Below, piece after piece: positions 17,065-26,837 of a stretch of 64,000 nt of DNA. The notes under the pieces were generated by a model, which was not told the origin of the DNA, did no database searches, and saw only the letters and a program-made list of their open reading frames with translations. Source of the DNA: DATBSK01 sp964532485 (GTDB lineage Bacteria > Actinomycetota > Acidimicrobiia > IMCC26256 > PALSA-555); NCBI GenBank assembly GCA_964532485.1, contig CAZHKE010000010.1, positions 19,710 through 83,709 of the forward strand, written 5' to 3'. A program made the position numbers and the translations under genes. Position 1 is the first letter of the stretch, and every line of letters begins with the position of its first letter.

Positions 17065-18174
17065 CTACTGGAACGCGGATCGCAGCTTCGAGAAGACGCC
17101 CTTCTCGGGCGGGGCGACCGCTTCGCCACGGAGCTCGGCCAGGCGGAAGAACAGCGCCGCCTCGTCATCGCTCATCTTCGTGGGGACCTCGACCTCGACG
17201 CGCACCATGAGGTCGCCGCGCCCGCGGCCGCGCAGCGACGGCACCCCGAAGCCCTTCACCCGGAAGACCTCGCCGGGCTGGGTGCCCGGCGGGACCGTGA
17301 GCTCGTGCTCGCCCTCGAGCGTCGGGACGGCGAGCACCGCACCGAGCGCGGCCTGCGCGACCGAGATCCGCTGGACGCGCAGGAGATTCTCGCCGTGGCG
17401 CTCGAACTCCCCGCTGGGCGCGACCCGGATCGTCACGTACAGATCACCCGGCTGCCCGCCGCGCGGCGCGGCCGCGCCACGCCCGCCGAGCCGCAGGCGC
17501 TGGCCGTCGTCGACGCCGGCGGGCACCTCCACCTCGATCGTGCGGTCGGCGAGCACGCGTCCGTCACCCCGACAGTCGCGGCACTTCGACAGGATCTGGC
17601 GGCCCGTGCCTTCGCACTCACCGCACGGTGCCGCCGTGACGACCTGGCCGAGGATCGAGCGGCGCACCTGCCGCACCTCGCCGTTCCCACCGCACGTGTC
17701 GCAGCGACTGGGGTGGGTCCCCGGTTCGCACCCGGACCCGTCACAGCGCGAGCACGTCACCGGCAGCCGGGCGTCGATGGACGCGGTCGTGCCGAACGCA
17801 GCGTCGGCGAGGTCGAGCTGCACGACGGCTTCTGCGTCGGGGCCACGCGCCGGGCCGGTCGGCCCCCGCCGCATGCCGAACGCGTCGCCACCGAAGAACG
17901 CGTCGAAGATGTCGCCGAACCCGAACGGATCACCGGCCGACGGCCCACCACCTCCTCGCGGCGCGCCCTCGCCGAACAGGTCGTAGCGACGCCGACGCTC
18001 GGGGTCGCCGAGCGTCTCGTAGGCGAGGCTGATCTCCTTGAACCGCTCCTCGGCCTCGGAGTCACCGGGGTTGCCGTCGGGGTGGTAGCGGCGGGCGAGG
18101 TCGCGGAACGCGCGCTTGATCTCGGCGTCTGACGCGTCCCGCGTGAGCCCGAGGACCTCGTAGTAGTCGCTCAC
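17065..18174 (-). CDS. dnaJ: Chaperone protein DnaJ (DnaJ2 type)
   Basis: Hsp40 co-chaperone that stimulates DnaK. The 369-aa protein starts at GTG 18174 and has a J-domain with HPD at residues 31-33, a Gly-rich/FGDIFDAFF segment, and four CxxCxGxG-type zinc repeats (CSRCDGSGCEPG, CDTCGGNG, CGECEGTG, CRDCRGDG). The C-terminal substrate-binding and dimerisation domains follow (VPAGVDDGQRLRLGGRG). Directly downstream of hrcA, it is the usual actinobacterial second dnaJ and is probably under HrcA/CIRCE control. Confidence 0.96.
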   Translation of the reverse strand: MSDYYEVLGLTRDASDAEIKRAFRDLARRYHPDGNPGDSEAEERFKEISLAYETLGDPERRRRYDLFGEGAPRGGGGPSAGDPFGFGDIFDAFFGGDAFGMRRGPTGPARGPDAEAVVQLDLADAAFGTTASIDARLPVTCSRCDGSGCEPGTHPSRCDTCGGNGEVRQVRRSILGQVVTAAPCGECEGTGRQILSKCRDCRGDGRVLADRTIEVEVPAGVDDGQRLRLGGRGAAAPRGGQPGDLYVTIRVAPSGEFERHGENLLRVQRISVAQAALGAVLAVPTLEGEHELTVPPGTQPGEVFRVKGFGVPSLRGRGRGDLMVRVEVEVPTKMSDDEAALFFRLAELRGEAVAPPEKGVFSKLRSAFQ

Positions 18175-18229
18175 CGCTTCGGCACCTCGCGGCTGCGCCA
18201 CCGGAGCACCCCGCTCGCCACGCGCTCGC

Positions 18230-19267
18230 TCACGACAGGTGCCGGCCGAGCTGTTGCGAGACCGCGGAGACGGCCGCCAGCGCGTGGCGGTAGTCCATGC
18301 GCGTGGGTCCGAGCACGCCGACGACGCCGATCGGCGCTCCGTCGATGGCGTAGGGCGCGAGGACGATCGAGCAGTCGCGCAGCTCGTCGAGCGGGTTCTC
18401 CGATCCGATCGAGACGCGCAGACCCTGGTCGAGGAGCTCGCGGACGAGCGAGACGACGACCACCTGGTGCTCGAGCATCTCCAGCAGGCGCGACGCCCGC
18501 TCCGAGGTCTCGAACGCCGAGCCCTCAGCCGCGAGCCGGCTCGCGCCGCCCACGAAGAAGTGCTCGGGCTCCTCGTCGGCACGCGCCGTGAGCGCGTGAT
18601 GCGCGGCGCGGGCGAGCGCGTCGACCTCGTGCTCACCGGTCGCCAGGATCGCCGGAAGATCCGTCCACGCCGCGCCCTTGAGCTGACGGTCGAGGACGGC
18701 GGTCGCGGCGCCGACGTGCGCTTCGTCGACGTCGCCGTCGAGCGTGATGATGCTCTTCTCGACGACGCCGTTGGAGAGCACGGTCACGACGAGCACGACG
18801 TCGGGCTGGAGTGGCACGAGCTGCACGCTCCGAACCGCGGACGCGTCGTGCTGGGGTCCGACGACCATCGCCGCGTGGCGGCTGACGGTCGACAGCAGCT
18901 GGCTCGTCTCGTGCAGGAGCTCCTCGAGCGCGGCATGTGCCGAGGCGAAGAACTCCGACACCGCGCGCCGCTGGACCGCCGGCAGCGCTCCTTGCTCGGT
19001 GAAGTTGTCGACGAAGAAGCGGTAGCCGAGGTCGGTCGGGACCCGCCCGGCCGAGGTGTGCGGCTGCGCGAGGTAGCCCTCGCGCTCGAGGACCGTCATC
19101 TCGTTGCGCACCGTGGCGCTCGAGACACCGAGGTCGCGCGCGCGGGCGATCGTGCCCGACCCGACGGGCTGGGCGGTCTCGACGTACTCCTCGACGACCG
19201 CCCTGAGGATCGCGGCCTTGCGCTCGTCCAGATCCGAGGCTGAGAGGTCCTGGGCGTCCATTGGCAC
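18230..19267 (-). CDS. hrcA: Heat-inducible transcription repressor HrcA
   Basis: Repressor of class I heat-shock genes that binds the CIRCE operator. The 345-aa protein has the winged-helix start (DERKAAILRAVVEEYVETAQ, SSATVRNEMTVLEREGYL, HTSAGRVPTDLGYRFFVD) followed by the GAF-like domain. Two starts are possible, GTG 19267, directly adjacent to the hemW stop, or ATG 19261 two codons later. A CIRCE element covers this start, so the gene is autoregulated. hrcA-dnaJ-rsmE form one unit. Confidence 0.96.
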   Translation of the reverse strand: MPMDAQDLSASDLDERKAAILRAVVEEYVETAQPVGSGTIARARDLGVSSATVRNEMTVLEREGYLAQPHTSAGRVPTDLGYRFFVDNFTEQGALPAVQRRAVSEFFASAHAALEELLHETSQLLSTVSRHAAMVVGPQHDASAVRSVQLVPLQPDVVLVVTVLSNGVVEKSIITLDGDVDEAHVGAATAVLDRQLKGAAWTDLPAILATGEHEVDALARAAHHALTARADEEPEHFFVGGASRLAAEGSAFETSERASRLLEMLEHQVVVVSLVRELLDQGLRVSIGSENPLDELRDCSIVLAPYAIDGAPIGVVGVLGPTRMDYRHALAAVSAVSQQLGRHLS

Positions 19268-19287
19268 TCAATGGTACCGAGTGCCAG
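19261..19287. promoter_or_regulatory. CIRCE operator
   Basis: TTGGCACTC, nine bases, GAGTGCCAG. The arms are inverted repeats at 8 of 9 positions and match the CIRCE consensus TTAGCACTC-N9-GAGTGCTAA at 8/9 and 7/9. It overlaps the hrcA start codon and the last codons and stop of hemW. HrcA bound here would block initiation or elongation into hrcA-dnaJ. Confidence 0.9.
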
Positions 19288-20407
19288 TCCCGATGCCGGT
19301 CGGCACCGTGGCGGCCCCGCCCTCGACGAGCAGGCGGGCCGTCACGTCGCTGGCCAGCAGTCGCCCACGGCGCGTGAGGACCGCTCGGTCGCCGACGAGC
19401 TCGAGGAGCCCGTCGCCGGCGAGCCGCTCCGCCGTCGGCCGTGCCGCGTGGGGCAGCACCGCCCCGGCCCGCGTCCGGAGCGCCAGGGCGAGCGCTTCCT
19501 CGGCCCGGGCCTCGACGTCGAGGTGCTCGGCGCCCGCGGTCGGGTCGGCACCCGAGCGGACCCGCTCGACGTAGCGCTCGGGCGTGCGCACGCTCCACCA
19601 GCGGTGGCCGTCGCGGTGCCCGTGAGCGGCGCAGCCGATCGCGAGGTAGCTGCCGGCGCGCCACGTGTGGAGGTTGTGCCGGCACTCGTGGCCCGGCCGC
19701 GCCCAGTTCGATACCTCGTACCACGGGAGGCCCGAGGCCGACAGCAGGTCGTCGGCGATCTCGTACTTGGTGGCCTGGTCGTCGTCGACCGGCGCGGGTG
19801 CACCGTCGGCCACGGCGCGCCCGAGCACGGTCGCCGGCTCGATCGTCAGGGCATAGGCGCTCAGGTGGGGCGGCTCGAGGCCGAGCGCCCGCTCGAGGGT
19901 GGCCTGCCAGTCCGCGACGGTCTCCCCCGGCGTGCCGTAGATGAGGTCGAGGTTGAACGTGGCGAACCCCGCGGCTCGTGCCCCCGCGACCGCTCGATCG
20001 ACGTTGGCAGGGTCGTGGGTGCGGCCCAGGGCGGCGAGCACGTGCGGCGCCATCGACTGCACGCCGAAGGACAGGCGGGTGACGCCACCGGCTCGGTACG
20101 CGGCGAGCTTGGCATCGTCGACCGAGTCCGGGTTGCACTCGACGGTGACCTCGGCGCCGGGGGCGAGCGGGATTCGCTCGAGGATCGACACGAGGTCGGC
20201 GGCCTCGAGCAGCGACGGCGTCCCGCCCCCGAAGAACACCGAGCTCGCCTCGGAGATCTCAGCAGCCTCGAACCGCCGATCGAGATCGGTGCGACATGCC
20301 TCGACGTACGCGTCGATCAGGTGCGCCCGGTCGGTCCACGTCGCGAAGTCGCAGTAGTCGCAGCGCGTCGCGCAGAACGGGATGTGCACGTACACACCGA
20401 GCTGCAT
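19268..20407 (-). CDS. hemW: Radical SAM haem chaperone HemW
   Basis: A 379-aa radical SAM protein of the HemN-like family. The iron-sulphur motif is CATRCDYC (CxxxCxxC) near the N-terminus, followed by VFFGGGTPSLL, VECNPDS and LSFGVQSM. HemW inserts haem into respiratory proteins; older annotation called it oxygen-independent coproporphyrinogen oxidase. Start ATG 20407 gives MQLGVYVHIPFCATRC. The 3' end carries half of the CIRCE operator for hrcA. lepA-hemW-hrcA-dnaJ is a conserved order, here interrupted by the sigma and acyl-CoA dehydrogenase genes. Confidence 0.94.
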   Translation of the reverse strand: MQLGVYVHIPFCATRCDYCDFATWTDRAHLIDAYVEACRTDLDRRFEAAEISEASSVFFGGGTPSLLEAADLVSILERIPLAPGAEVTVECNPDSVDDAKLAAYRAGGVTRLSFGVQSMAPHVLAALGRTHDPANVDRAVAGARAAGFATFNLDLIYGTPGETVADWQATLERALGLEPPHLSAYALTIEPATVLGRAVADGAPAPVDDDQATKYEIADDLLSASGLPWYEVSNWARPGHECRHNLHTWRAGSYLAIGCAAHGHRDGHRWWSVRTPERYVERVRSGADPTAGAEHLDVEARAEEALALALRTRAGAVLPHAARPTAERLAGDGLLELVGDRAVLTRRGRLLASDVTARLLVEGGAATVPTGIGTGTRYH

Positions 20408-20457
20408 CCCTCGATCGTCGCGCATCCTCGACGCGCGCTGTGACGCGACCGCGCGAG

Positions 20458-21243
20458 CTAGCTGTAGTGACCCTCGAGCAGCGCGCCTCGCTCGGGCGCG
20501 GGCACCCCTGGAGCGCGCTCCTCGCTCACCATGAAGCCGAAGCCGCCGGCCGGGGCATGGAACGCCGCGACGTCGACCGAACGGCCGAGCACCGCGGTCG
20601 GCAGCAGCACGGGGTCGCCGGGGTCACCTGTCATCGTCCACAGCTGGTACGTGCGATCGCCGCCGAGGTGCGGGATCCCATGGCCCATCAAGAACGCGGT
20701 GCCGTCGGGCATCGCCACGACGGTGGCGGTCGCGTCGGAGGTGGACGAGTCGAGCTGCAGCATCCGCGAGCGCGGGTCGGCGGCCGCCGCGGCCGCCGCG
20801 CTGCGCATCCCCTCGTGGGCGACGCTCGCCGCGACCTCGTCGAGGCGGTCCTCCTGGCGCGACATCTCGTCGGTGAGCAGCACGGCGGTGAAGCCGGCGG
20901 CGACGGCGCTCGCCGCGGCGATCCCGACGGCGACCTTGGCGACCAGCCCACGGTTCGAGCGCTCTGTTCGCGCGGCCCGCGCGGGCTCGAGCGGCAGCAC
21001 GAGCCGCGGTGGATCGACGGAGAGCGCGTCCTCGATCCGCGCCCACAGGTCGTCCGGCGCGGGCAAGCTGCCCTCGTACGCGAGCATCGTCGCCGTCTCA
21101 CGCAGCTCCGCCAGCTCCCGGCGCGCTCCCTCCGACCGCTCGAGGTACGCGTCGAGCTGCTCGCGCTCCTCTGCGTCGACGGCGTCGAGCGCGTACGCAG
21201 CGAGCAGCTCGTCGAGCTCCGCGGGGGTCAGCTCTCGAGCCAC
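20458..21243 (-). CDS. RskA-type anti-sigma factor
   Basis: A 261-aa anti-sigma factor without a zinc motif. The N-terminal sigma-binding region (ELTPAELDELLAAYALDAVD) resembles RskA of mycobacteria, then one transmembrane helix (VAKVAVGIAAASAVAAGFTA) and a C-terminal extracytoplasmic RskA domain (GHGIPHLGGDRTYQLWTMTG). It holds its cognate sigma factor at the membrane until released, probably by regulated proteolysis. The GTG start overlaps the end of the sigma gene by 16 bp, so the pair is translationally coupled. Confidence 0.88.
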   Translation of the reverse strand: MARELTPAELDELLAAYALDAVDAEEREQLDAYLERSEGARRELAELRETATMLAYEGSLPAPDDLWARIEDALSVDPPRLVLPLEPARAARTERSNRGLVAKVAVGIAAASAVAAGFTAVLLTDEMSRQEDRLDEVAASVAHEGMRSAAAAAAADPRSRMLQLDSSTSDATATVVAMPDGTAFLMGHGIPHLGGDRTYQLWTMTGDPGDPVLLPTAVLGRSVDVAAFHAPAGGFGFMVSEERAPGVPAPERGALLEGHYS

Positions 21244-21824
21244 GACTCCCCCGTCCCGATGGCGCCGCGCTCGATGAGCGACTCGCGCAACCGCCCCAGC
21301 CCCGCCCGGATGCGACTCTTCACGGTCCCTTCTGGCTGGTCGAGCAGCCCGGCGACCTCCCGGTACGTGTGCCCGTCGAAGTACGCGAGCTCGATCGCCG
21401 TGCGCTCCTCTTCGCGCAGGTCGGCGATGGCCTCACGTAGATGCTCGGCCAACGTCAGGTCCCACACCTCGCGCTCGAGGTCGTAGCCGCTCTCGGGAGT
21501 GCGCAGCGCGTCGCGCTCTTCGCGGGTGCGGCGCGCCGACTCGGAGCGCACGATGTCGACGGAGCGACCGTGGGTGTTGGTGAGCAGGAACGATCGCAAT
21601 GAGCCGCGCGCGGGGTCGAATCGCTCTGGCTCGTTCCAGAGACGCAGGAAGACCTCTTGCACGACCTCCTCGGCGAGCGCGCGGTCGCTGGTGATTCGCA
21701 GCGCCAGGCCGAACGCACCACCAGCATGCCGGCGATACGCCTCCGCCAGGGCACCCTGGTGGAAGCGACCGATCGCAACGACGAGGTGGGCGTCGCTGAC
21801 CTCGCGGAAGTCGTCGCTGGTCAG
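21228..21824 (-). CDS. ECF sigma factor, SigK-like
   Basis: About 198 aa. Region 2 (ALAEAYRRHAGGAFGLALRI, EEVVQEVFLRLWNEPERFDP, RGSLRSFLLTNTHGRSVDIV) and region 4 (LREEERTAIELAYFDGHTYR, GTVKSRIRAGLGRLRESL) are complete. The pairing with an RskA-type anti-sigma suggests the SigK group, often linked to redox or envelope stress. The frame has no ATG, GTG or TTG near the expected start; CTG at 21824 gives the usual family length and follows AGGGGG. An ATG at 21859 is one base out of frame. See findings. Confidence 0.85.
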   Translation of the reverse strand: MTSDDFREVSDAHLVVAIGRFHQGALAEAYRRHAGGAFGLALRITSDRALAEEVVQEVFLRLWNEPERFDPARGSLRSFLLTNTHGRSVDIVRSESARRTREERDALRTPESGYDLEREVWDLTLAEHLREAIADLREEERTAIELAYFDGHTYREVAGLLDQPEGTVKSRIRAGLGRLRESLIERGAIGTGESWLES

Positions 21825-21956
21825 CGGGTCCCCCTTCCCACCTCGATCGCTCCGGTCATCTCGAGCACCTCGTGTCGAACTCCCTGCGCACCTTGGTAGT
21901 TCGGCGCGGCGGCAGGCCCCGGATCGCAGCCCGATAGCCGGGTTTAGCCTCGATCC

Positions 21957-23132
21957 GTGACCGCGAGGCGACGTCGCAGCGAGCTGCCGCCCGAAGCGGA
22001 GCCCCATCAGGCCGAGGTGCGACGGTGGCTCGACTCAGCCGCGCCCGGCCGCAGATGGCCACCGGACTTCGCTCGCCGCCTCGCGACCGCAGGGTACGTC
22101 GCCCCCCACTGGCCCCGACCGTGGGGACTCGAAGCGGGTCCGGTGCAGCAGCTGGCGATCGATGCCGAGCTGCGCGCCGCGCACGCACCGCGGCCGTTCA
22201 ACCCGATCGGCATCGGGTGGGCCGGTCCGACGTTGATGGTCGCCGGGACACCGGACCAGCAAGCGCGCTGGATCCCCGGCATCCTCGACGGCAGCGAGAT
22301 CTGGTGCCAGCTGTTCAGCGAGCCCGGCGCCGGGAGCGACCTCGCGTCGCTGACCACGCGCGCGACGCGCGACGGCGACGAATGGGTCGTGAGCGGCCAA
22401 AAGGTGTGGACCACGTTCGCGCACCTCGCTCGCTGGGGGATCCTGCTGGCGCGCACCGATCCCGACGCCGACGCCCATGCCGGCGTCTCGTACTTCGTCG
22501 TCGACATGAGGTCCCCGGGGATCGACGTCGCGCCGCTCAAGCAGATGGACGGCAAGGCCGACTTCAACCAGGTCTTCCTCGAGGACGTGCGGCTGCCGGC
22601 GATCAGCCTCGTCGGCGCCGAGCACGACGGATGGCGCCTCGCAAAGGTGACCCTCGGGAACGAGCGTGTCTCGCTCTCGGGAGAGGGCGCGCTGTGGGGG
22701 CAGGGGCCGACCGCCGACGACGTGCTCGACCTCGTGCGCGCCAACGGAGGCATGCGCGAGCCGCACGTGCGTCAGCGCCTGGCCGCGATCTACATCGAGT
22801 CCGAGGTGCTGCGGCTCATCCGTCTTCGAACGCTGTCGGCGCGCGTGCGCGGGCTCGAGCCCGGACCCGAGGCGTCGGTGCGCAAGGCACTCGCCGACGA
22901 GCACGGGCAGCACGTGATGTCCGCCGCGCTCGACCTCGCCGGCACCGGGGCGCTGCTCACCGACCACGGGCCGTTCGGCGCCGACACGTCCCTGTGGAGC
23001 GAGGGCTACCTGTACTCGCGCGCGCTCACGATCGGCGGCGGCACGAGCGAGGTGCAGCGCAACATCATCGGTGAGCGAGTGCTGGGGCTCCCGCGCGATC
23101 CCACGCCGTCGAAGGAGGCTCCGGGCGCGTGA
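21957..23132 (+). CDS. Acyl-CoA dehydrogenase
   Basis: FAD-dependent acyl-CoA dehydrogenase family, 391 aa, GTG start. Family segments: WCQLFSEPGAGSDLASLTTR (FAD and substrate contact), KVWTTFAHLARWGILLARTD, QVFLEDVRLP and the C-terminal LTIGGGTSEVQRNIIGERVL. It oxidises an unknown acyl-CoA; the large-insert pattern resembles actinobacterial CaiA/FadE-type enzymes. It is transcribed divergently from the sigma gene and overlaps the next gene by 4 bp. Confidence 0.9.
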   Translation: MTARRRRSELPPEAEPHQAEVRRWLDSAAPGRRWPPDFARRLATAGYVAPHWPRPWGLEAGPVQQLAIDAELRAAHAPRPFNPIGIGWAGPTLMVAGTPDQQARWIPGILDGSEIWCQLFSEPGAGSDLASLTTRATRDGDEWVVSGQKVWTTFAHLARWGILLARTDPDADAHAGVSYFVVDMRSPGIDVAPLKQMDGKADFNQVFLEDVRLPAISLVGAEHDGWRLAKVTLGNERVSLSGEGALWGQGPTADDVLDLVRANGGMREPHVRQRLAAIYIESEVLRLIRLRTLSARVRGLEPGPEASVRKALADEHGQHVMSAALDLAGTGALLTDHGPFGADTSLWSEGYLYSRALTIGGGTSEVQRNIIGERVLGLPRDPTPSKEAPGA

Positions 23133-23608
23133 GCGTCCGCGTCCCGCAGAACGCGGGCCTGCTCACGTGGTTGGCCGAGCAGGCCGATCCGGCGCCCCGA
23201 TGGATCCGGGCGCGGCGCCGCATCTCCGCGGCGAAGCTCCGCTGCCACCCCGACCTCGTCGAGCGGCTCCACTCGTCGGCTGCGGGCCTTCCCGGGACGC
23301 GTCTGCGCTACCTCGTCGGCTTTCCCGTCCTCGTGCACCCGAACGAGATCGTTTTCGGCATCGCGGCCGGCACCACGTGGCTCGCGTTCCGACTGCCACT
23401 GCTCGGGCGGCGCGCCGTGATCCCGTCGGAGTGGGGCAACCGCGGCCTCGGGCCGGAGTGGGTCGACGTCGACCCATGGCTCTCGATGTTCCCGCTGCAC
23501 GAGGGGACGAGCCGGGTTCGGGGATGGAGCCGCGCCGCGTACACACATGCTGCCGAGCTCGGCGGTCCGGCACGAGCGTCGAGGAGCGATCTCGGCGGGC
23601 GCCGGTGA
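23129..23608 (+). CDS. Conserved-looking hypothetical protein, coupled to acyl-CoA dehydrogenase
   Basis: A 159-aa protein whose GTG overlaps the preceding stop (GTGA). I do not recognise the family. The middle contains RYLVGFPVLVHPNEIVFGIA, TTWLAFRLPLLGRRAVIPSE and GPEWVDVDPWLSMFPLHEG, a mixed beta-rich pattern with no membrane helix clear enough to call. The tight coupling suggests a shared role with the dehydrogenase. Codon use is like its neighbours, so it is probably a real gene. Confidence 0.65.
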   Translation: MSVRVPQNAGLLTWLAEQADPAPRWIRARRRISAAKLRCHPDLVERLHSSAAGLPGTRLRYLVGFPVLVHPNEIVFGIAAGTTWLAFRLPLLGRRAVIPSEWGNRGLGPEWVDVDPWLSMFPLHEGTSRVRGWSRAAYTHAAELGGPARASRSDLGGRR

Positions 23609-23635
23609 CCGACCGCGCACCTGTTCGAGTCGGTG

Positions 23636-25426
<1,791 letters not shown>

Positions 25427-25491
25427 GCCGTCGAGTCTCGCAGGCGAGTAGCCTGGAGAGTCCCCTCAGCGATCTCTCGAAGGCTGCCGTC

Positions 25492-25755
25492 GTGGCGAAC
25501 ATCAAGGGTCAGATCAAGCGCAACCGCCAGAACGAAGCTCGGCGCGTGCGCAACAAGGCCGTCCGGTCCGAGCTCAAGACGCGCATCAAGGCCGCCGACG
25601 AGGCGGTGCGGTCGGGTGACGCCGATGCGCCCGAGACCCTCCGCCTCGCGCAGAAGCGACTCGGCAAGGCCGCCGCCAAGGGCGGCATCCACAAGAACCA
25701 GGCGGCGCGGCGCACGTCCCGACTGATGAAGCGCGCCGCCAAGGGCGGTGGCTAG
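25492..25755 (+). CDS. rpsT: 30S ribosomal protein S20
   Basis: An 87-aa very basic protein, GTG start, typical S20: VANIKGQIKRNRQNEARRVR, then NKAVRSELKTRIK, and GIHKNQAARRTSRLMKRA near the end. It binds 16S rRNA. Its TAG stop overlaps the stop of the convergent holA by 3 bp within a CTAG palindrome. Confidence 0.97.
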   Translation: MANIKGQIKRNRQNEARRVRNKAVRSELKTRIKAADEAVRSGDADAPETLRLAQKRLGKAAAKGGIHKNQAARRTSRLMKRAAKGGG

Positions 25756-26837
25756 CCCCGCTTCTTGCGCCCACCACCGCGGCGCGGCCTGCTCGCCCCG
25801 GTGCCGGTCGAGCCGGCTCCCGCTCGGGCGTTGAGTGCGGCCAGGCGTGCCACGAGCACCTGCACCACGACATCTCCGGGGATCGCCCGCTCACCCTTGA
25901 CGTCGAGGTCGGCGCGGGCGAGGTGTTCGAACGCCTGACGCAGCCCGTCGGTGCCCAGCGCCCGCGCTTGGCGGAGCCGGAAGCGCGCCGCGTTCGGGCT
26001 CGTGCGCCCGCCGAGCGCGGCGGCCGCGTCCTCGGCCGTTCGCACCGCGGCGTCGTCGAGCACGAGCAGCTTGCGGTACTGCGAGTGCAGCAACCCGATG
26101 ATCCGCAGCGGGTGGTCAGCCGTCGGCTGCGTCGGACTGGTGACCGTGAGCATCCGTTGCAGGACCTCCAGCGCAGTCGCGACATCGCCCTTCTCGATCG
26201 CGTTCGTGAGATCCCAGACCGGGACCGTGCCCTGACCGCCGAGGTAGGGCGTGACGGCCTCCACGTCGAGGGTCGACTCCGGACCATGAGCAGCCACGAG
26301 CGTGTCGACGATCCCGGGCACGAGGCCTGCGTCGCTGCCGACGTGCGCGAGCAGCGCCTTCGCCGCGTCCGGGCGCAGCTCGAGCCCCGCGTCGGCCAGC
26401 TCGTGCGCCACCACGTCCTGAGGCTTCGTCGCCTCGGGGGCATGCGCGGTGCCGTGCACCTTGACCACGTCCTCGAGCGCCTTGGACGTGCGGCCACCAC
26501 CGACGACGAGCACCAGCTCGGTCGTCTCGACCGGGTCTTCGGCATACCGGACGAGCGGCGCGACCTCGCCGGCGGCGAGGAGTCCGATCTCGCGGAGCAC
26601 GACGACCCTCCGCTCGCTCCCGAACGGCAGCGTCGTCGCGGCGTTGAGCACGCTGTCGACGACCGCGATGCGCGCGTCGGCGCCACCGGCGTCGCCCTCG
26701 GCCATCCCGCGCGCGGGGATCGTGAAGTCCTCGAGTGCCATCGTGCGGTCGACGTCGCCGAGCAGCTCGTCGACGAGGCGCGCCACCGCCTGATCGCGCA
26801 GGATCGGGTCGTCGCCGCGGACCAGGTGCACGCTCAT
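25752..26837 (-). CDS. holA: DNA polymerase III subunit delta
   Basis: Clamp-loader delta subunit, 361 aa from ATG 26837. It begins MSVHLVRGDDPILRDQAVAR, the usual mode of delta, followed by PFGSERRVVVLREIGLL, VVGGGRTSKALEDVVK and the C-terminal alpha-helical collar (IIGLLHSQYRKLLVLDDAAV, FRLRQARALGTDGLRQAFEH). A short basic tail ends the protein. ATGA overlap with the folP2-like gene upstream. comEC-(folP2)-holA-rpsT is close to the standard order. Confidence 0.93.
   Translation of the reverse strand: MSVHLVRGDDPILRDQAVARLVDELLGDVDRTMALEDFTIPARGMAEGDAGGADARIAVVDSVLNAATTLPFGSERRVVVLREIGLLAAGEVAPLVRYAEDPVETTELVLVVGGGRTSKALEDVVKVHGTAHAPEATKPQDVVAHELADAGLELRPDAAKALLAHVGSDAGLVPGIVDTLVAAHGPESTLDVEAVTPYLGGQGTVPVWDLTNAIEKGDVATALEVLQRMLTVTSPTQPTADHPLRIIGLLHSQYRKLLVLDDAAVRTAEDAAAALGGRTSPNAARFRLRQARALGTDGLRQAFEHLARADLDVKGERAIPGDVVVQVLVARLAALNARAGAGSTGTGASRPRRGGGRKKRG

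Noticed and set aside
21825..22007. Upstream extension of the sigma factor frame to 22007
   Set aside because: It would overlap the divergent acyl-CoA dehydrogenase start and adds residues unlike any sigma factor.
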